Made by a program: the position numbers and the translations under genes
From: Rhizobium sophoriradicis
Lineage (GTDB): Bacteria; Pseudomonadota; Alphaproteobacteria; Rhizobiales; Rhizobiaceae
DNA: 64,000 nt
NCBI RefSeq assembly: GCF_003939025.1
Contig: NZ_RQIH01000010.1
Location: 218,239 to 282,238 of the forward strand
Direction: 5' to 3'
Shown: positions 34,056 through 41,570 of the stretch, in pieces
Layout of the letters: every line of letters starts with the position of its first letter
Position numbering within the stretch: position 1 is the first letter of the stretch
The notes under the pieces: model-generated
Database searches by the model: none
What the model was told of the DNA's origin: nothing
What the model saw: only the letters and a program-made list of their open reading frames with translations

Positions 34056-34853
34056 ATGCGCCGGCTTTTGTTTTGCGTTCTGCCTCTGGCCATCATGCTC
34101 GCCGGCTGTTCTTCCTCCGGTTATGACTACCTCGAAACGGCATCGATCAAGCCCAAAACGCGCTTCAAGGACACCGATCCGCAGAATTTTGGCGAAAAGC
34201 ACCCGCATCGGAACGATGTGCACGGTATCGACATCTCCAAATGGCAGGGCGATATCGACTGGGCGAGCGTGAAGAATTCCGGCGTTGCCTTCGCATTCAT
34301 CAAGGCGACGGAAGGCAAGGACAGACTCGATCCCCGCTTCGACGAATATTGGCGCGAAGCCCGCGCCGCCGGCATCCCGCACGCTCCCTATCATTTTTAT
34401 TATTTCTGTTCCTCGGCTGACCAGCAGGCAGATTGGTTCATCAGCAACGTGCCCAAGGACGCCATGCGGCTGCCGCCGGTGCTCGACGTCGAATGGAACG
34501 GCGAATCGAAGACCTGCCGCTATCGCCCCGATCCGGCAACCGTGCGCGCCGAAATGCAGCGCTTCATGGACCGGCTGGAGGCCTATTACGGCAAACGCCC
34601 GATCATCTACACCTCAGTCGATTTCCACCGCGAGAACCTCGCCGGCTACTTCCAGGATTATCATTTCTGGGTGCGCTCCGTGGCAAAACACCCGGAAGTG
34701 ACGTATTCCGACCGCCGCTGGGCCTTCTGGCAATATACTTCGACCGGCGTTGTTCCCGGCATCAAGGGGCCGACCGATATCAACGTCTTTGCCGGCAGCG
34801 CGAAGAACTGGAACAACTGGGTCGCGACCGTTTCCAAGGACAGAAATTCTTAG
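34056..34853 (+). CDS. GH25 lysozyme-like lipoprotein
   Basis: The 265-residue product starts at the ATG at 34056. It has a lipoprotein signal peptide with the lipobox LAGC (Cys18) and is therefore exported and lipidated. The GH25 muramidase domain spans ~residues 53-260. Catalytic residues are visible: Asp in HGIDISKWQGDIDW, Glu in FIKATEG, and the DxE pair in PPVLDVEWNG; the C-terminal RWAFWQYTSTG is also typical. GH25 enzymes cut the same bond as lysozyme, and bacterial lipoprotein members may trim the host's own murein or that of competitors. It is 127 nt downstream of btaB, probably a separate unit. Confidence 0.9.
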   Translation: MRRLLFCVLPLAIMLAGCSSSGYDYLETASIKPKTRFKDTDPQNFGEKHPHRNDVHGIDISKWQGDIDWASVKNSGVAFAFIKATEGKDRLDPRFDEYWREARAAGIPHAPYHFYYFCSSADQQADWFISNVPKDAMRLPPVLDVEWNGESKTCRYRPDPATVRAEMQRFMDRLEAYYGKRPIIYTSVDFHRENLAGYFQDYHFWVRSVAKHPEVTYSDRRWAFWQYTSTGVVPGIKGPTDINVFAGSAKNWNNWVATVSKDRNS

Positions 34854-34942
34854 TAACGTCCTTCAATCTTTCTTGCTTCCGTCACATTCCTCTGTGAAAG
34901 CGACGGACATCCATTTGCTATTTTGCTATAAGGACCGCATTC

Positions 34943-36166
34943 ATGCACCGCTCGCTCACAAGCCGCTCTGCACTCGCCCTCCTGTTTGCCCTGACCTTTG
35001 CCGGCGGCGCCGCGGCCCAGCAGGCGCCTGCCGCCTCCGCCCCCTCGACCGCGCCCTGCGGCGGCGATCTGTCCGCCTTCCTTGACGGCGTCAAGGCCGA
35101 TGCGATTGCCGCTGGCGCCAGTGCCGCGGCCGCCGACGAGGCGCTTGCCGGCGCCGAGATCGATCCGAAGGTGCTGAGCCGGGATCGCGCCCAGGGCGTC
35201 TTCAAGCAGACCTTCCTCGAATTCTCCCAGCGCACCGTCAGCCAAGCCCGCCTAGACATCGGCCGCCAGAAGATGAAGCAATATGCCGACGTCTTCGCCC
35301 GAGCCGAGCAGGAATTCGGCGTTCCCGCCGGCGTCATCACTGCCTTCTGGGCGATGGAGACCGATTTCGGCGCCGTCCAGGGTGATTTCAACACCCGCAA
35401 CGCGCTGGTGACGCTGTCGCATGACTGCCGCCGGCCCGAGCTCTTCCGTCCGCAGCTGATCTCCCTCATCGAGATGGTCCAGCACGGCGACCTCGATCCC
35501 GCCACCAACACCGGCGCCTGGGCCGGCGAGATCGGCCAGGTGCAGATGCTGCCGCGCGACATCATCGCCTACGGCATGGACGGCGACGGCGACGGCCATG
35601 TCCGCTTGAAGCAGAGCAGCCCTGACGCCATCCTGACGGCGGCGAAATTCATCCAGCACCTCGGCTTCGAGCGCGGCCAGCCCTGGCTGCAGGAAGTCAC
35701 CCTGCCCGACAATCTGCCTTTCGAGAAATCGGGCCTTGGCGGCACGATGAAGGCGAGCGAGTGGTTCGCGCTCGGCGTCAAGCCGCGCGACGGCAACACC
35801 GCTTTCGGCGATCTCGAGGGCGACCTTGTGCTGCCGCAGGGTCGCATGGGACCGGCCTTCATCGCCTACCCGAATTTCAAGATCTATCTCGAATGGAACA
35901 AGTCCTTCATCTACACGACGTCGGCCGCCTATTTCGCCACCCGGCTTTCCGGCGCCCCGACCTATCTCAAAGGCACGCCTGAACAAGGCCTCGCCAACGA
36001 CCAGATGAAGACGCTGCAGACCAAGCTTCAGTCGCTCGGCCACGATGTCGGCGAGATCGACGGCATCCTCGGCTCCGGCACGCGTATCGCCATCCAAAAG
36101 GAACAGCAGCGCCTCGGCATACCGGCCGACGGCTGGGCGACGCCTGCCCTTCTCAACGCTCTCTGA
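34943..36166 (+). CDS. lytic murein transglycosylase, MltB type, with peptidoglycan-binding domain
   Basis: The 407-residue product has a signal peptide (cleavage after GGAAA near residue 25). The SLT_2 domain runs from ~45 to 340; the catalytic Glu lies in FWAMETDFGAVQGDF, and GEIGQVQMLPRDIIAYGMDGDGDG is the substrate-binding stretch. A PG_binding_1 domain follows (~345-405; LQTKLQSLGHDVGEIDGILGSGTRIAIQ). It is soluble periplasmic rather than a lipoprotein. It forms 1,6-anhydromuropeptides from glycan strands. It follows the GH25 gene by 89 nt on the same strand. Confidence 0.93.
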   Translation: MHRSLTSRSALALLFALTFAGGAAAQQAPAASAPSTAPCGGDLSAFLDGVKADAIAAGASAAAADEALAGAEIDPKVLSRDRAQGVFKQTFLEFSQRTVSQARLDIGRQKMKQYADVFARAEQEFGVPAGVITAFWAMETDFGAVQGDFNTRNALVTLSHDCRRPELFRPQLISLIEMVQHGDLDPATNTGAWAGEIGQVQMLPRDIIAYGMDGDGDGHVRLKQSSPDAILTAAKFIQHLGFERGQPWLQEVTLPDNLPFEKSGLGGTMKASEWFALGVKPRDGNTAFGDLEGDLVLPQGRMGPAFIAYPNFKIYLEWNKSFIYTTSAAYFATRLSGAPTYLKGTPEQGLANDQMKTLQTKLQSLGHDVGEIDGILGSGTRIAIQKEQQRLGIPADGWATPALLNAL

Positions 36167-36251
36167 TCGCCTGAAAATTTACCGCCACCCGCTTCGCAAG
36201 AAACGGGTGGCGCCGTTCTCCGCCTGCGCTAAGTCTGTACGAGATTTTGGA

Positions 36252-36349
36252 GCAATTCCAGCAAAAGCGTGCAGCGGTTTTGCGTCCGGAATTGCGTGGA
36301 AACAAAGAGCTGGAACATTATCGTATTCGAAGAAAAACGAAAATGCTCT
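36252..36349. repeat. palindromic intergenic repeat, copy A
   Basis: Nested inverted repeats: outer arms GCAATTCC (36252-36259) and GGAATTGC (36288-36295), inner arms GCAAAA and TTTTGC around GCGTGCAGCGG. The core is shared with copy B at 51699-51800 (22 of 24 bases), and both continue with AAACAAAGA. A second weaker hairpin closes with AGAGC/GCTCT. It ends 16 bp before the exporter gene. Confidence 0.75.
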
Positions 36350-36365
36350 AGCTGGAGGACTCGGC

Positions 36366-37271
36366 GTGGACAGCAGAATGAATGCCTGGACGTGGGGGCT
36401 GCTGGTCCTGCTCGGCTTGATCTGGGGCGGCTCCTTCTTCTTTGCCCGCATTGCCGTCCAGCATGTGCCGCCGCTGACCCTCGTCTTCCTGAGACTGCTG
36501 CTCGCAGCGCTCGCGCTGCATGTCTATATCGCCGCCCGTCTCGACATGTATCCGATCCTCAAGGCCCGCTGGCGGGAATTCCTCATCCTCGGCATCATCA
36601 ACAATGTCCTGCCGCATGCCCTGATCTTCTTCGGCCAGACCCGGATCGGCGCCGGCCTTGCGGCGATCCTCAACGCGACGACGCCGATCTGGACCGTGCT
36701 CATCGCCAATTACCTCACCTCGGACGAGAAACTCTCCTCAGCAAAGATCGCCGGCTGCCTCGTCGGCCTCGCCGGCACCATCGTGCTGATCGGCCCCAGC
36801 ATCTCCACCGGCAGCGAAGCGCCGCTCTGGGCGCTGCTGCTTCCGGTGCTTGCCGCCGTCTCCTACGGCTTCGCCGCCACCTACGGCAAGCGTTTCAAGG
36901 GCGTGCCCTCCCCCGTCACCGCCGCCGGCCAGTTGACCGCCTCCTCGCTGATTGCCTTGGCTCTCTCGCTGCTCGCTGATCGCCCCTGGGAGCTTACCGC
37001 GCCGCCGCTCGATGCGCTGCTTGCCATCCTGGCGCTGGCGCTGCTTTCGACGGCCTTCGCTTACATTCTCTATTTCAGGATCATGGCAATGGCAGGCGCC
37101 ACGAACGCCTCGCTCGTCACTCTGCTGGTGCCGCCGAGCGCCATCGTCCTTGGCGTGCTCTTCCTCGGCGAGAGGCTCAGACTTGCCGAACTCGCCGGCA
37201 TGGCGCTGATCGGTTTTGGCCTCGTCATCCTCGATGGTCGCGCCTATCGCCTGCTGACGAAACCCGCCTAA
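36366..37271 (+). CDS. DMT superfamily (EamA) transporter
   Basis: The 301-residue product has ten predicted helices in two EamA repeats (WGLLVLLGLIWGGSFFFARI in the first, PVLAAVSYGFAATYGKRF in the second). The C-terminal region LVPPSAIVLGVLFLGERL is typical of drug/metabolite exporters. A GGAGG 7 nt before the GTG at 36366 favours that start over the ATG at 36378. The substrate is unknown. The palindromic repeat lies directly upstream and could affect expression. Confidence 0.88.
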   Translation: MDSRMNAWTWGLLVLLGLIWGGSFFFARIAVQHVPPLTLVFLRLLLAALALHVYIAARLDMYPILKARWREFLILGIINNVLPHALIFFGQTRIGAGLAAILNATTPIWTVLIANYLTSDEKLSSAKIAGCLVGLAGTIVLIGPSISTGSEAPLWALLLPVLAAVSYGFAATYGKRFKGVPSPVTAAGQLTASSLIALALSLLADRPWELTAPPLDALLAILALALLSTAFAYILYFRIMAMAGATNASLVTLLVPPSAIVLGVLFLGERLRLAELAGMALIGFGLVILDGRAYRLLTKPA

Positions 37272-37534
37272 AAACAGTTGCATATTCTCTATGTTTTCAA
37301 CCGTTTGCGCAGCCGCCATGTTTTGGGCGCATAGGTGAATGCGAAATCGCCTGATTTAACGCCTCGTTAAAATCTGTGAACAAAAATTAGGGTCATATTA
37401 TCGTTTTATCTCAATGACTTGGCAAAACGATCTTCGACTTATCCACCGACCGCTTCGGCAGTGCAGCATAAAATCCGCTTTTCAAGCGACATATTTCAGA
37501 CATAATATCAGCCGGTTAACGCGAGGAGACAGAC
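37272..37534. promoter_or_regulatory. AT-rich leader region before a small membrane peptide gene
   Basis: This stretch has no gene but carries an exact CtrA box at 37356-37370, a GGTTAAC at 37514-37520, and a near DnaA box TTATCCACC at 37439-37447. The clustering of cell-cycle type sites in front of a tiny ORF is notable. Confidence 0.5.
37356..37370. promoter_or_regulatory. exact CtrA box TTAA-N7-TTAA
   Basis: The sequence TTAACGCCTCGTTAA matches the CtrA consensus at all 8 fixed bases, the only exact copy I found in the window. It is 165 bp upstream of the small ORF at 37535 and 85 bp past the exporter gene. Confidence 0.6.
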
Positions 37535-37612
37535 ATGGGACTCACGCAATCCTTGAATGTTCTGTTGGTCAGTGCAGCGTTTGCTTTCGTCTTATCCATG
37601 CTCTTCATCTGA
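37535..37612 (+). CDS. 25-residue hydrophobic peptide
   Basis: A short frame (ATG 37535, TGA ending 37612) is preceded by GCGAGGAGACAGAC, an excellent ribosome site at good distance. The peptide starts MGLTQSLNVLLV and continues as an unbroken hydrophobic stretch to SMLFI, so it would be one membrane helix with almost no soluble part. A clean terminator hairpin lies 61 nt downstream and an exact CtrA box upstream, making a complete small transcription unit. No function can be assigned. The alternative is chance, which the ribosome site and terminator argue against. Confidence 0.6.
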   Translation: MGLTQSLNVLLVSAAFAFVLSMLFI

Positions 37613-37673
37613 GCCTGGATGACGGACGCGTAACGTTGATAGTGCCTAAACTCCCCTGATCAATCCGCCAATG

Positions 37674-37707
37674 AAAAAGCGCATGTCCCGCCCGACATGC
37701 GCTTTTT
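37674..37707. terminator. bidirectional rho-independent terminator
   Basis: A perfect 14-bp stem (AAAAAGCGCATGTC with GACATGCGCTTTTT) with a 6-nt loop. The A- and T-runs in the stem make it work in both directions: for the small peptide gene and for metF, whose stop is at 37731. Confidence 0.9.
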
Positions 37708-37730
37708 CACTTTTGAGCGGAGACGAAAGA

Positions 37731-38633
37731 TCAGGCAGCGGCGCCGGCGCTCTTTGCCGGGCGGCGGGAGAAGCCGAGATTGTCGAGCACGGCGGAGACC
37801 AGCGGCGCGCGGTTCATCGTATAGAGATGGAACTCATCGATGCCGCGCCGGACGAGATCCTCGATCTGCTCGGCCGCGACTTCGGCAGCAACCTTCGCCC
37901 GCTCCTCGGGCCTATCGTCGTAGCCCGCGAAACGCTCATCGAGGAAAGCGGGAATGATCGTGCCGCAGGCGCCGGCGAAGCGCTTCAGCTGCGTCAGGTT
38001 CTGGATCGGCATGATGCCCGGCACAACAGGGATAGAGATGCCGGCAGCACGCACCCGCTCCAGATAACGCTCGAAATTGTCATTGTCGAAGAAGAACTGC
38101 GTCAGCGCCCGGTCGGCGCCGTTATCGGCCTTGCGCTTCAGCATCTCGATGTCAGCGGCCGTATCGCGGCTTTCCGGATGCTTTTCCGGATAGGCGGAGA
38201 CCGAAATCTCGAAATCGCCGATCTCCTTGAGGCCGGCCACCAGTTCGGCTGCATTGGCGTAGCCGCCGGGATGCGGCTGGTACGGAGCGCCCGCACCGCC
38301 GGGCGCATCGCCGCGCAACGCCACGAAATGCGTCACGCCGGCCTTGCGGAACGTGTCGATCACCTGATGCGTCTCGTCCTTCGTCGCGCCGACGCAGGTC
38401 AGATGCGAAGCGGTGGCAAGCGGCGTCTGCGCCAGGAAACGCGTGACGGTCGACAGCGTCGGCGCCTTGGTGGTGCCGCCGGCGCCGTAGGTCACCGAGA
38501 CGAAATCCGGGTCCCAGTCCTGCAGCTTGCTGACGGTCTCCCAGAGCTGGCCTTCCATTTCTTCCGATTTCGGCGGGAAGAATTCGAAGGAGATCCCGAT
38601 GTTGCGCGCCTGCGCTTCGTTTTTCAAAGCCAT
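37731..38633 (-). CDS. metF: methylenetetrahydrofolate reductase MetF
   Basis: MetF reduces 5,10-methylene-THF to 5-methyl-THF, the methyl donor for methionine synthase; it is an FAD TIM-barrel enzyme. The 300-residue product starts at the ATG at 38633 with GGGAGAG upstream. Landmarks are FEFFPPKSEEMEGQLW with the catalytic Glu near residue 19, DFVSVTYGAGGTT, LTCVGATKDE, FVALRGDAPGG and TQFFFDNDNFERYL. It is 1 nt after the ArsR-methyltransferase gene, so the two form an operon. Confidence 0.96.
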   Translation of the reverse strand: MALKNEAQARNIGISFEFFPPKSEEMEGQLWETVSKLQDWDPDFVSVTYGAGGTTKAPTLSTVTRFLAQTPLATASHLTCVGATKDETHQVIDTFRKAGVTHFVALRGDAPGGAGAPYQPHPGGYANAAELVAGLKEIGDFEISVSAYPEKHPESRDTAADIEMLKRKADNGADRALTQFFFDNDNFERYLERVRAAGISIPVVPGIMPIQNLTQLKRFAGACGTIIPAFLDERFAGYDDRPEERAKVAAEVAAEQIEDLVRRGIDEFHLYTMNRAPLVSAVLDNLGFSRRPAKSAGAAA

Positions 38634-38634
38634 G

Positions 38635-39660
38635 TCATACTCTCCCGGCAAATGTAGGTTCGGCGCCTTCGCTTAGTTGCGAAGCCATGAGGCGCCTCGG
38701 GTCACGCGCGAGCCAGACGGTGACCGTCAGCCCCTGCCCGCTCTGCTGACCCGGATGAAGATCGACGACCTGCTCGACATCGAGCCCGGCCTTGCGCAGC
38801 CAGTCGGACATCGCCTGGTGCGAAAAGCCGAGACGGACATGCGCATGCTCGTCGCGGAGATATTCGAGCGTGTGCGGCGCAAGGTCGATGACAACGAGCC
38901 GGCCGCCCGGCCGCAGCATGCGCGCCGCTTCCGCGATGGCAATCTCCGGCTGGTCGAAGAAATGCAGCACCTGATGGATCGTCACCAGATCGAAATCCTG
39001 TCCCTCGAACGGCAGGTTCAGAATATCGGCGTGGCGCACCGTCGCCTTGGTGATGCGAGACTTGTCGAGATTGGCGCGCGCCACACTCAGCATGTCGCGG
39101 CTGGCATCGACACCGATCGCCCGGCGGTAGAACCTGGCCAGGAGTTCGAGGATACGGCCGGTGCCGGTGCCGAGATCGAGTAATGAATCGATCGGCTGGT
39201 TGCCGAGCAGTCGGATGACGGCGGCATCGACTTCCTCATCGGCGGCATGCAGGCGGCGAAGTTCGTCCCATTCCGCGGCGTTGCGGCTGAAATAGGCCTG
39301 CGCCCGCTCGGCCCGTTGTCGTTTGACCCCCGACAGCCGCTCGCCGTCACGAAGAACGGTCGGATCGTTTTCGGAGACATGTTTCAGCAAGGCCCGCACC
39401 AGCATTGCCGCCTTGCCCTCCTGCTTGAGGCGGAAATAGGCCCAGGCGCCTTCCTGGTAGCGCTCTATCAGTTCCGCTTCACCGAGCAGCTTCAGGTGGC
39501 GGGAGATGCGAGGCTGAGATTGCCCGAGAATTTCGGTCAGATCGGTCACCGTCAGGTCGCCGGCGTCGAGAAGCGCCAGAAGACGCAGACGCGTCGGCTC
39601 GCCGGCCGCCTTCAAGACGTCCACCAGCCCATCCAGTCCAAGCTTCAAAGGTTCGCTCAT
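38635..39660 (-). CDS. ArsR-type regulator fused to a SAM-dependent methyltransferase domain
   Basis: The 341-residue product starts at MSEPLKLGLDGLVDVLKAAG (ATG 39660). Residues ~10-95 are an ArsR winged helix (PTRLRLLALLDAGDLTVTDL, and the recognition helix QSQPRISRHLKLL). Residues ~140-320 are a class I methyltransferase fold with motif I LLDLGTGTGRILELL and VDASRDML. Such fusions next to methionine-cycle genes are thought to be regulators that sense SAM or SAH through the methyltransferase-like domain. The operon with metF and the palindrome 19 bp before the start codon support that reading and autoregulation. Enzymatic activity is not excluded. Confidence 0.87.
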   Translation of the reverse strand: MSEPLKLGLDGLVDVLKAAGEPTRLRLLALLDAGDLTVTDLTEILGQSQPRISRHLKLLGEAELIERYQEGAWAYFRLKQEGKAAMLVRALLKHVSENDPTVLRDGERLSGVKRQRAERAQAYFSRNAAEWDELRRLHAADEEVDAAVIRLLGNQPIDSLLDLGTGTGRILELLARFYRRAIGVDASRDMLSVARANLDKSRITKATVRHADILNLPFEGQDFDLVTIHQVLHFFDQPEIAIAEAARMLRPGGRLVVIDLAPHTLEYLRDEHAHVRLGFSHQAMSDWLRKAGLDVEQVVDLHPGQQSGQGLTVTVWLARDPRRLMASQLSEGAEPTFAGRV

Positions 39661-39678
39661 CATCGGCCCAATCAAGAT

Positions 39679-39694
39679 ATAAAGATATCTTTAT
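39679..39694. promoter_or_regulatory. perfect 16-bp palindromic operator
   Basis: ATAAAGATATCTTTAT is a perfect palindrome in an otherwise GC-rich region, placed just upstream of the ArsR-methyltransferase/metF operon. It is the expected site for the dimeric winged-helix protein encoded next to it. Confidence 0.7.
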
Positions 39695-39776
39695 GTGATT
39701 TGAAAAGCGGTGGCAAGCGGCAATTCGCACTCTCCGCGAAATTGCCTGCTCAAATTGCGACAGGGCCAGATACGAA

Positions 39777-39801
39777 AAAGCCCCGGCCGAACCGGGGCTT
39801 T
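39777..39801 (-). terminator. rho-independent terminator of ettA
   Basis: A 10-bp stem (AAAGCCCCGG/CCGGGGCTTT, 5-nt loop) lies 22 nt past the ettA stop; on the minus strand it ends in TTTTTC. Confidence 0.88.
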
Positions 39802-39822
39802 CTCAATCGAAAAGAGAGACGA

Positions 39823-41472
39823 TCAGCGCGTCAGACGCTTATGGGCCTGGCTCCCCGGGTTGAGGGCATCGGGGCCGAGGCGGCGGACCTTGTCCTCTTC
39901 ATAATCCTCGAAGTTGCCTTCGAACCATTCGACATGGCCCTCGCCTTCGAAGGCGAGAATGTGCGTCGCCAGACGGTCGAGGAACATGCGATCGTGGCTG
40001 ATGATGATGGCGCAGCCGGCGAAGTTCTCCAGCGCGTTTTCCAGCGCGCCCAGCGTTTCGGTGTCGAGGTCGTTGGTCGGTTCGTCGAGCAGCAAAACGT
40101 TGCCGCCGGCCTTCAGCATCTTGGCGAGGTGAACGCGGTTGCGCTGGCCGCCGGAGAGGTTGCCGACCTTCTGCTGCTGATCGCCGCCCTTGAAGTTGAA
40201 GGCGCCGCAATAGGCGCGCGAGTTCATGTCGAACTTGCCGAGCTTGATGATTTCGGCGCCGCCGGAGATTTCCTCCCAGACCGTTTTGTCGCCGGCAAGC
40301 GCATCACGGCTCTGGTCGACATAACCGAGATGCACGGTTTCACCGATGCGGATCGAACCGCTGTCAGGCTTTTCCTGGCCGGTAATCATCTTGAACAGCG
40401 TCGTCTTGCCGGCGCCGTTCGGGCCGATGACCCCGACGATGCCGCCCGGCGGCAGCTTGATCGACAGGTCGTTGATCAGCGTGCGGCCCTCGAAGCCCTT
40501 GGTGATGCCCTCCATCTCGATGACCACCTGGCCGAGCCGTTCGCTGACCGGGATGATGATCTGCGCGTCGCCGGGACGCTGCTTTTCGGCGGCATCCACC
40601 AGCTGCTCATAGGACTTGATACGTGCCTTGGACTTGGCCTGGCGGGCCTTGGGGCTGGAGGCGATCCATTCCCGTTCGCGGCTGATCGCCTTCTGGCGCG
40701 AGGCCTCCTCGCGACCTTCCTGCTCCATGCGCTTGGCCTTCGCCAGCAGATAGGCCGAATAGTTGCCTTCGTAAGGGATGCCGCGGCCGCGGTCGAGTTC
40801 GAGGATCCATCCAGTGACGTTGTCGAGGAAGTAGCGATCGTGGGTAATCATCATCACCGCGCCTGGATAGTCGCGCAGATGCTTTTCGAGCCAGGCGATG
40901 GTTTCGGCGTCGAGATGGTTGGTCGGTTCGTCGAGCAACAGCAGATCCGGCTGCGACAGCAGCAGGCGGCAGAGCGCGATACGGCGGCGCTCACCGCCGG
41001 ACAGGCTGGTGACATCGGCGTCGCGCGGCGGGCAGCGCAGGGCTTCCATCGCCATCTCGACCCGGCTTTCCAGATCCCAGAGGTTCTGGCTGTCGATGAT
41101 GTCCTGCAGCTTGGCGCCCTCTTCCGCGGTCTCGTCGGAATAGTTCATCATCAATTCGTTGTAACGATCGAGGATCGCCGTCTTCGAGGCAACACCTTCC
41201 ATGACGTTTTCGAACACCGTCTTGTTCGCGTCGAGACGCGGTTCCTGCTCGAGATAGCCGACCGTGGCACCCTCGGCCAGCCAAGCTTCGCCGGTATACT
41301 CCTTGTCCTGGCCGGCAATGATGCGCAGCACAGTGGATTTACCGGCGCCGTTCGGCCCGAGGATGCCGATCTTGGCATCCGGGTAGAAGGAAAGGTGGAT
41401 GTTCTCCAGGATCTTCTTGTTGCCATAGGCCTTGTTGAGGCCGGACATATGATAGATGAATTGACGTGCCAT
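39823..41472 (-). CDS. ettA: energy-dependent translational throttle EttA (ABC-F)
   Basis: EttA is a soluble ABC-F ATPase that binds the ribosomal E site and gates the first elongation step according to ADP/ATP ratio. The 549-residue product has two ABC domains: Walker A GPNGAGKST near residue 39 with signature SLSGGERRRIAL and Walker B LLLLDEPTNHLD, then Walker A GPNGAGKTT near residue 350 with signature LSGGQRNRVHL and LLLDEPTNDLD. Between them are the arm and P-site tether regions. Length and the N-terminal FIYHMSGLNKAYGNKKIL fit EttA rather than Uup or YheS. It is a single-gene unit with its own terminator. Confidence 0.96.
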   Translation of the reverse strand: MARQFIYHMSGLNKAYGNKKILENIHLSFYPDAKIGILGPNGAGKSTVLRIIAGQDKEYTGEAWLAEGATVGYLEQEPRLDANKTVFENVMEGVASKTAILDRYNELMMNYSDETAEEGAKLQDIIDSQNLWDLESRVEMAMEALRCPPRDADVTSLSGGERRRIALCRLLLSQPDLLLLDEPTNHLDAETIAWLEKHLRDYPGAVMMITHDRYFLDNVTGWILELDRGRGIPYEGNYSAYLLAKAKRMEQEGREEASRQKAISREREWIASSPKARQAKSKARIKSYEQLVDAAEKQRPGDAQIIIPVSERLGQVVIEMEGITKGFEGRTLINDLSIKLPPGGIVGVIGPNGAGKTTLFKMITGQEKPDSGSIRIGETVHLGYVDQSRDALAGDKTVWEEISGGAEIIKLGKFDMNSRAYCGAFNFKGGDQQQKVGNLSGGQRNRVHLAKMLKAGGNVLLLDEPTNDLDTETLGALENALENFAGCAIIISHDRMFLDRLATHILAFEGEGHVEWFEGNFEDYEEDKVRRLGPDALNPGSQAHKRLTR

Positions 41473-41570
41473 GCTGCGCTGCTCCGGGCGGGAAACTTCG
41501 TTTCGTGCCGCTATGTAGGCGAAACAGCGCCTGTGGGCAACGCCGAAACCCGGTTTAGGCAGGATTCCGG

